In this document: positions 6,727-10,294 of the stretch, piece by piece | How positions within the stretch are numbered: the stretch's first letter is position 1 | Layout: each line of letters opens with the position of its first letter | Assembly (NCBI GenBank): GCA_945910925.1 | Contig: CAMDZX010000059.1 | Span: 1 to 10,294, forward strand | Direction of reading: 5' to 3' | Source: an uncultured bacterium | GTDB taxonomy: Bacteria; Cyanobacteriota; Vampirovibrionia; Gastranaerophilales; Gastranaerophilaceae | DNA length: 10,294 nt | The notes under the pieces: generated by a model | Told to the model about the DNA's origin: nothing | Database searches by the model: none | Seen by the model: only the letters and a program-made list of their open reading frames with translations | Program-made: the position numbers and the translations under genes

Positions 6727-7692
6727 TTAATTTCTTATTCTTGGGTCGGTTATAATCAACAAAATATCTGCAATAAGGTTCCCGAGAACAAGCATTATAG
6801 AACCCATCATCAAGGATGCCATAACAAGATTAATATCAGATTTCATAACCGCTTCAAGAATCAATCGTCCGAGTCCGGGATATTGAAACACGTATTCTGT
6901 GAGTGCTGCACCGCTTAAAAGTCCTGCAAATTCAAACCCAAGAAGTGTTATCATTGGATTAAGAGCATTTCTGAGAGCGTGTTTAAATATAACTTTGAAT
7001 TCCGATAATCCTTTTGCACGTGCAAATTTTACATAATCCGATTCCATTACTTCAAGCATATTGGCACGCATTTGACGTTGTAATCCCGCAAGCGAAATCG
7101 TAAAAAGCACCGTAACAGGCAGAACAAGATGCCTTGCCAAATCAAGGACTTTTCCGCCTAATGACATTTCATCAAAATCAAAACTTGTCAAACCGCCAAC
7201 AGGGAAAAGCGAGGTCTTTACCGCAAAAATCAGTAATAATATTGCAAAGAAAAATGATGGTATTGCCATTCCAATACTTGAGAATATTGTTAATAATCGG
7301 TCAAATTGACTTTTGTGGAACATTGCACCCAGTATCCCGAGAGGAATTCCGACAATCCAAGTCATAAATATAACAATACTTGTCAAAAGAAGCGTATTCG
7401 GAATTCGTTCCTTTAATTTATCCGATACTTTTTCTCCCGAAGAAGTTATACCCAAATCGCCCTTTACAAAAGCAGATGCCCATTTTACGTACTGTACAGG
7501 TATAGGTTTATCCAATCCTAATCTCTGAGTTTCTTTTTGAAGTGTTTCTTGAGATATTGAAGGATTAAGCCTTAATTCCGCAAGCGGGTCAATTGGGCTG
7601 AGTCGAATTATGAAAAAACTGATTATTGATACAATAAACAATAACGGAATAACTTGTACTATTCTTTTAAGTATGTATTTCAGAATATTCAT
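6727..7692 (-). CDS. ABC importer permease, OppB/DppB type
   Basis: From ATG at 7692 the product is 321 aa with about six membrane helices. The N-terminus MNILKYILKRIVQVIPLLF is typical of OppB/DppB. I chose this ATG over a TTG at 7704 because it gives that canonical N-terminus and a 4-nt ATGA overlap with the stop of the upstream binding-protein gene. GDLGITSSG (78-86) is the family's periplasmic signature. The EAA loop that contacts the ATPase is at about 218-252 (SDYVKFARAKGLSEFKVIFK). LTEYVFQYPGLGRL (264-277) is a further hallmark. The sequence is intact. It works with the OppC-like subunit, and the partner ATPases are missing from this window. Confidence 0.94.
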   Translation of the reverse strand: MNILKYILKRIVQVIPLLFIVSIISFFIIRLSPIDPLAELRLNPSISQETLQKETQRLGLDKPIPVQYVKWASAFVKGDLGITSSGEKVSDKLKERIPNTLLLTSIVIFMTWIVGIPLGILGAMFHKSQFDRLLTIFSSIGMAIPSFFFAILLLIFAVKTSLFPVGGLTSFDFDEMSLGGKVLDLARHLVLPVTVLFTISLAGLQRQMRANMLEVMESDYVKFARAKGLSEFKVIFKHALRNALNPMITLLGFEFAGLLSGAALTEYVFQYPGLGRLILEAVMKSDINLVMASLMMGSIMLVLGNLIADILLIITDPRIRN

Positions 7693-9530
7693 TTCTCTAT
7701 CCAAATTTCCTCTATATTATACAGTATTCCAGACAATGTTGTCGGATAAACATTCTTGAATTTTCTCCTAATTGCAACAATTCGTGTCGGAGAATACAGG
7801 TATACAATCGGTCTTTGATTGTATACTATTTCCTGATATCTGTCATAATATTTTTTTCTGTCTGCAAAATTAAGCTTTAATGCACCTTGTTCAAATATAT
7901 TATCAAGCTCTTTTTCCCAAACAAGCCTGTCATCAATTTGATATCCCACAGGACGCTGGTTGAAAAGATGCAATGTGCCGTTTGATGCCCATACATTCTT
8001 ACCGTTATGCGGTTCAAGAGGAGAACCCGTAAGCCCCATAATGGACATATCCCAGTCGTAAGAATTTGTAAGTTTATTAACAAGCGTGTTAAATTCAATA
8101 GGCTTAAAATTGACCGTTATGCCCAAGTCGGCTAAATCTTGTTTTATCATAACACCTATTGATTCACGTTCTGTGTTTCCGGCATTCGTATATAGGTCGA
8201 ATTCTACTTTATTCCCGTATTTGTCATAGAGAATGTTGTTTTTTAGCCTAAACCCGCTTTTAGCAAGGTATTTTCTTGCAATATTCAAATCTCTTTTATG
8301 TCCTTTGATATTTTTGTTGAGATAAATTCCGTTCAGGCTTTCCGAAGTAAACAGAGGTACGGCAAGTCCCTGTGCTATGTTTGTTACAAGACTTTCACGG
8401 TCAATTGCATAATCTATTGCAGTTCTAAAATTGATATCCGAAAACCATTTTTGTTTGTTTGGTGAAACGTATGGTTTATTTTTTTCATTTTTTCTGTTGT
8501 TTAGGTTTATTGCAAGAAACATTGTTCCCGTATCCGCACCAAGATTATAGATTGCATAATCCGATTGAGATTCTTTCGCCTTATATCTTGCAACTGTTGA
8601 ACCTCTAAGTCCTATTGTATCTATTTCTTTTGCTTCAAATTTTAGAATTTCATTATTCAAATCCCCGACAATAAGATATACAACCTGATTAAGATATGGG
8701 AGTTTTTGGTTTTTCAGATTAATTTCGTAATAATCAGGATTTCTTTCAAATATAACTCTTTGAGCGGGAACATATTTCTTCAAGTGAAAAGCTCCGCTAT
8801 AAACTATATCATCAGGTTTTACGGTTGATGCAAGTATTCTGTCGAATGATTTTTCCCAATCGGGAATGGAGGTAAACCAATGTTTTGGTGCAATCGGTGT
8901 TGTAAGCTGTCGTAAAAAAGGTGCAAACGGTTTCGGTACCGTAAACACAACGGTATAATTATCAAGCTTTTTTATTTGCGGAAGCTTTCCGTCTACTAAA
9001 ATACTATCTCTTACTGAAGTATTTCCCAATCCCGCAAACACAATATCTTTCCATGTGAACATTACATCGTCTGCGGTTATGGGTTTGCCGTCCGACCATT
9101 TTATACCATGCCGGAGTTTGATAATATAATTGTTTCCGTCTATTTTTATTGAATCTGCAAGTTTCGGTGTAACTTCTCCTGTTACGGGATTTGAAGTAAC
9201 AAGACCGTCATACATCATGCCTGCCATTTGAGAAGATGTTGCATCTTTTGCGGTAAAAGGATTGAAGGTTTTTGGACCTTCACCGATTGTTGAAGTAATT
9301 AACCTTCCGCCAAATTCTCCGACAGGAAGTTGGGATTGCAGATAGTCAGTACCTTTTATGGTAACGGTTTTTGGATTGGGAAAAATTTTGTTAAGCGGGT
9401 ATTTTTCAACCGTATCACAGGCATTGCATTTAATTTCCGTATCATAAGACGACGTATCTTTATGCAAACAAAAAGATAAAATAAGAATTACAATCCCTGT
9501 TATAATTATAAAATAAAGCGCTTTTTTCAT
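7689..9530 (-). CDS. Family-5 extracellular substrate-binding protein (peptide-type ABC importer)
   Basis: This 613-aa protein captures the substrate outside the inner membrane and hands it to the OppB/OppC-like permeases. A hydrophobic export segment spans residues 4-20, ending ILSFC. Cys21 could be lipidated, but Phe at -1 does not fit a standard lipobox, so an uncleaved anchor or ordinary cleavage is possible. A CNAC pair (C35, C38) follows in the linker. The SBP_bac_5 domain covers about 75-590: IGEGPKTFNPFTAKDATS, MYDGLVTSNPVTGEVTPKLA (106-125), RHGIKWSDGKPITADDVMFTW (140-160) and AIDYAIDRESLV are typical. Ligand class (peptide, nickel, other) cannot be set by sequence. It is the first gene of the five-gene operon. 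No Shine-Dalgarno precedes the ATG, and an in-frame stop 13-15 nt upstream excludes an earlier start. Confidence 0.93.
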   Translation of the reverse strand: MKKALYFIIITGIVILILSFCLHKDTSSYDTEIKCNACDTVEKYPLNKIFPNPKTVTIKGTDYLQSQLPVGEFGGRLITSTIGEGPKTFNPFTAKDATSSQMAGMMYDGLVTSNPVTGEVTPKLADSIKIDGNNYIIKLRHGIKWSDGKPITADDVMFTWKDIVFAGLGNTSVRDSILVDGKLPQIKKLDNYTVVFTVPKPFAPFLRQLTTPIAPKHWFTSIPDWEKSFDRILASTVKPDDIVYSGAFHLKKYVPAQRVIFERNPDYYEINLKNQKLPYLNQVVYLIVGDLNNEILKFEAKEIDTIGLRGSTVARYKAKESQSDYAIYNLGADTGTMFLAINLNNRKNEKNKPYVSPNKQKWFSDINFRTAIDYAIDRESLVTNIAQGLAVPLFTSESLNGIYLNKNIKGHKRDLNIARKYLAKSGFRLKNNILYDKYGNKVEFDLYTNAGNTERESIGVMIKQDLADLGITVNFKPIEFNTLVNKLTNSYDWDMSIMGLTGSPLEPHNGKNVWASNGTLHLFNQRPVGYQIDDRLVWEKELDNIFEQGALKLNFADRKKYYDRYQEIVYNQRPIVYLYSPTRIVAIRRKFKNVYPTTLSGILYNIEEIWIEK

Positions 9531-9536
9531 ATGAAT

Positions 9537-9547
9537 AGAATATCATA
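9537..9547 (-). promoter_or_regulatory. Possible -10 elements of the transporter operon
   Basis: On the minus strand TATGAT (9547-9542) and TATTCT (9542-9537) lie 11 and 6 nt before the first ATG of the operon, which has no ribosome binding site. Either would give a leaderless or nearly leaderless mRNA. No good -35 is present, so activation or another, more distant start is possible. Confidence 0.25.
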
Positions 9548-9573
9548 TTTTGCAGTTTAATACATTCCACCTG

Positions 9574-9596
9574 TTAGGGGATAATATTATCCTAAA
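9574..9596. promoter_or_regulatory. Palindromic operator candidate upstream of the transporter operon
   Basis: GGATAATATTATCC (9579-9592) is a perfect 14-nt palindrome, flanked by TTA on the left (after a GG bulge) and TAA on the right. It sits 49 nt upstream of the binding-protein ATG and just past the terminator of the winged-helix gene. GATAAT/ATTATC half-sites recall the repeated hexamers of Fur boxes. This would fit a metal-linked operon, but the length is short and the match is only suggestive. Confidence 0.4.
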
Positions 9597-9600
9597 CATA

Positions 9601-9636
9601 CAAATAAAAAAGCGTCCGTTTATAATTCGGACGCTT
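9601..9636 (-). terminator. Strong intrinsic terminator of the winged-helix gene
   Basis: On the minus strand AAGCGTCCG (9636-9628) is followed by a 9-nt loop and CGGACGCTT (9618-9610), a perfect 9-bp stem, then TTTTTATTTG. It lies 22 nt after the stop codon at 9659, so it separates this small gene from the transporter operon downstream on the same strand. Confidence 0.9.
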
Positions 9637-9658
9637 CTTTCAAAATGTCTTAAAAAGA

Positions 9659-9880
9659 TTAAACTAATCTTACAGAAATTGATTTAGGTTTTCTAGTGTA
9701 AGAGATTTTATCTTCTCTTGATAACCAACCTAAGCCCATAGAAACAAAGTTATCTTCAAGGTCTAAGTCTTTAGTCATTTTGTTAATAGTAACTTCACCT
9801 TTGTCAGCTAAGTAGTTGTATATTTGACCTGCTGATTCGATAATTTGTTCTTGCATTTCTTTTCTTACTTTTGTAGCCAT
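9659..9880 (-). CDS. Small winged-helix domain protein (DUF2582-like)
   Basis: From ATG at 9880 the product is 73 aa, with AAGGAGA 8 nt upstream. A longer reading back to 9964 is rejected because it runs through the promoter and lacks a ribosome binding site. The whole protein is one winged helix-turn-helix fold: helix 1 EQIIESAGQIYNYLADKG (11-28), helices EVTINKMTKDLDLEDNFVSMGLGWLSRED (29-57), then the wing KISYTRKPKSISVRL (58-72). The pattern GWLSREDKI matches the short winged-helix proteins I know from Bacteroidetes and Melainabacteria (DUF2582 type). It probably binds nucleic acid; the target is unknown. It carries no effector domain. It is a single gene with its own promoter and a strong terminator, as expected of an abundant small regulator. 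Confidence 0.85.
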   Translation of the reverse strand: MATKVRKEMQEQIIESAGQIYNYLADKGEVTINKMTKDLDLEDNFVSMGLGWLSREDKISYTRKPKSISVRLV

Positions 9881-9932
9881 CTTGTGATTCTCCTTATTTG
9901 TCTCTTTGTTAATTGCCATATCTGACAACACT

Positions 9933-9938
9933 AGTATA
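9933..9938 (-). promoter_or_regulatory. -10 box of the winged-helix gene
   Basis: TATACT on the minus strand (one mismatch from consensus) lies 52 nt before the ATG and predicts a leader of about 45 nt that includes AAGGAGA. The -35 is not clear (TAAAAC at 15 nt, TTGTCT at 20 nt). Confidence 0.4.
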
Positions 9939-10020
9939 GTACGTAAAAAGGCGGTTTTAGACAATCATCATTTAGTAGGATATTTACTATAACTTAAGTA
10001 TTAGAGAATTTGAAAGAGTC

Positions 10021-10032
10021 AGGGGTAAATGG
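10021..10032 (+). repeat. Dispersed intergenic motif, inverted copy of 844-855
   Basis: AGGGGTAAATGG occurs here on the + strand and at 855-844 on the minus strand. In both places it is followed within about 35 nt by AAGTGATTAAG or a near copy (GTGATTAAGTGACTGAGT at the left locus, AAGTGATTAAG at 10058-10068). Both copies are intergenic. Confidence 0.45.
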
Positions 10033-10160
10033 GGGTTAAAGAATTACTGAGTAACTAAGTGATTAAGATTTTGTGTGGTTATTTTTTTTGCGACCTGTCC
10101 CAAACTCTCAAAACCGTGTCATTGCGAGAGAAAACAACAATACTAACATTCACCCTTTGC

Positions 10161-10175
10161 CCCATAACAAGGGGG
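10161..10175 (+). repeat. Direct repeat copy 1 (CCCATAACAAGGGGG)
   Basis: This 15-nt unit recurs at 10220-10234 with one mismatch. It forms a C4/G4 hairpin with a 7-nt loop (10160-10175), nested between CACCCTTTG (10151-10159) and CAAAGGGGGTG (10190-10200), which also pair with a 2-nt bulge. Confidence 0.6.
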
Positions 10176-10219
10176 AAATGTCCGAAAGACAAAGGGGGTG
10201 TATAAATAATATCTTTTTA

Positions 10220-10234
10220 CCCATAAAAAGGGGG
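10220..10234 (+). repeat. Direct repeat copy 2 (CCCATAAAAAGGGGG)
   Basis: This unit matches 14/15 positions of the copy at 10161-10175. The similarity continues to the right in the form AAAGGGGG, TATAAA, AATAT (compare 10192-10213 with 10227-10246). The small hairpin TACCC/GGGTA (10218-10236) immediately follows the tRNA on its transcribed strand but lacks a T-run, so it is not a convincing terminator. Confidence 0.55.
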
Positions 10235-10245
10235 TATAAAAAATA

Positions 10246-10294
10246 TGCGCCTGGAGGGAGTCGAACCCACGGCAGACAAGGTTTAGGAAACCTC
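10246..10294 (-). tRNA. tRNA, 3' half, probably Arg(CCT)
   Basis: Read on the minus strand, an anticodon arm GAGGT-TTCCTAA-ACCTT (5-bp stem with one G-T, anticodon CCT) is followed by a T arm, GTGGG-TTCGACT-CCCTC, and the acceptor 3' strand CAGGCGC with discriminator A at 10246. CCA is not encoded (TAT follows), so it would be added post-transcriptionally. The 5' half, with D arm and acceptor 5' strand (expected GCGCCTG), is outside the window. Odd points are a 7-nt variable region, two longer than usual, and a T-T mismatch in the T stem. These lower certainty about the isotype, though not that it is a tRNA. Confidence 0.8.

Larger units (their letters stand above)
9881..10245. other. 365-nt repeat-rich intergenic region
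   Basis: No gene is supported here. From left to right it holds the leader and promoter of the winged-helix gene (to about 9965). Next comes the inverted copy of a motif also found near 844 (10021-10032). Then there is a GTCATTGCGAG string (10118-10128), which resembles one end of common REP-type intergenic palindromes. Finally there are G-run hairpins and direct repeats downstream of the tRNA (10151-10246). The region looks like accumulated small intergenic repeats. Confidence 0.6.

Noticed and set aside
6697..6918. Plus-strand open frame opposite the permease genes
   Set aside because: Antisense shadow; no promoter or ribosome binding site.
7134..7528. Two overlapping plus-strand open frames opposite the OppB-like gene
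   Set aside because: Shadows of the conserved permease frame.
7877..8098. 73-aa minus-strand frame inside the binding-protein gene
   Set aside because: Out-of-frame shadow of the binding-protein C-terminus.
9601..9636. Small RNA between the winged-helix gene and the transporter operon
   Set aside because: The hairpin is fully explained as the terminator of the winged-helix gene, and no separate promoter is seen.
9881..9964. Upstream extension of the winged-helix protein to an ATG at 9964
   Set aside because: The extension spans the -10 box and the AAGGAGA site that serve the ATG at 9880; the known fold begins at the shorter start.
10081..10246. CRISPR array or insertion sequence
   Set aside because: Only two short imperfect units, no regular spacers, no transposase and no clear terminal repeats.

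Overview
This is an AT-rich bacterial window with short intergenic gaps, good AGGAGA-type ribosome binding sites on most genes, sigma70-like promoters and a partial tRNA without an encoded CCA end. Together with a short winged-helix protein of the type I associate with gut Melainabacteria (Gastranaerophilales, non-photosynthetic Cyanobacteria relatives), this suggests such an organism. The assignment is an inference from style and gene content, because no rRNA or marker gene is present.

Left part (1-3538). A gene running off the left edge (minus strand, unrecognised) is divergent from an orphan 282-aa protein. The C-terminal half of that protein carries the Thr/Cys/His spacing of CheD-type glutamine deamidases. 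It converges on a fluoride channel gene (crcB/fluC). crcB is in turn divergent from an iron-containing alcohol dehydrogenase, with a perfect 10-bp inverted repeat between the two promoters.

Central part (3520-9530, minus strand). Five genes form one tightly packed transcription unit, read from right to left: a family-5 peptide-type substrate-binding protein, an OppB/DppB-like permease, an OppC/DppC-like permease, an MgtC/SapB-family membrane protein, and a membrane-anchored TPR protein. The junctions are a 4-nt ATGA overlap, an 18-nt gap, a 20-nt gap and an 8-nt overlap, which points to translational coupling. The two ATPases expected of a dipeptide/oligopeptide importer are absent here and must be encoded elsewhere. 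The TPR gene reads through the intrinsic terminator of the convergent alcohol dehydrogenase gene and overlaps its last 19 bases.

Right part (9531-10294). A 73-aa winged-helix protein has its own promoter and a strong terminator. It is followed by a repeat-rich intergenic stretch and the 3' half of a minus-strand tRNA, probably Arg(CCT).

The strongest candidate for something undescribed is the CheD-like orphan protein at 956-1804. No complete new multi-gene system is evident.
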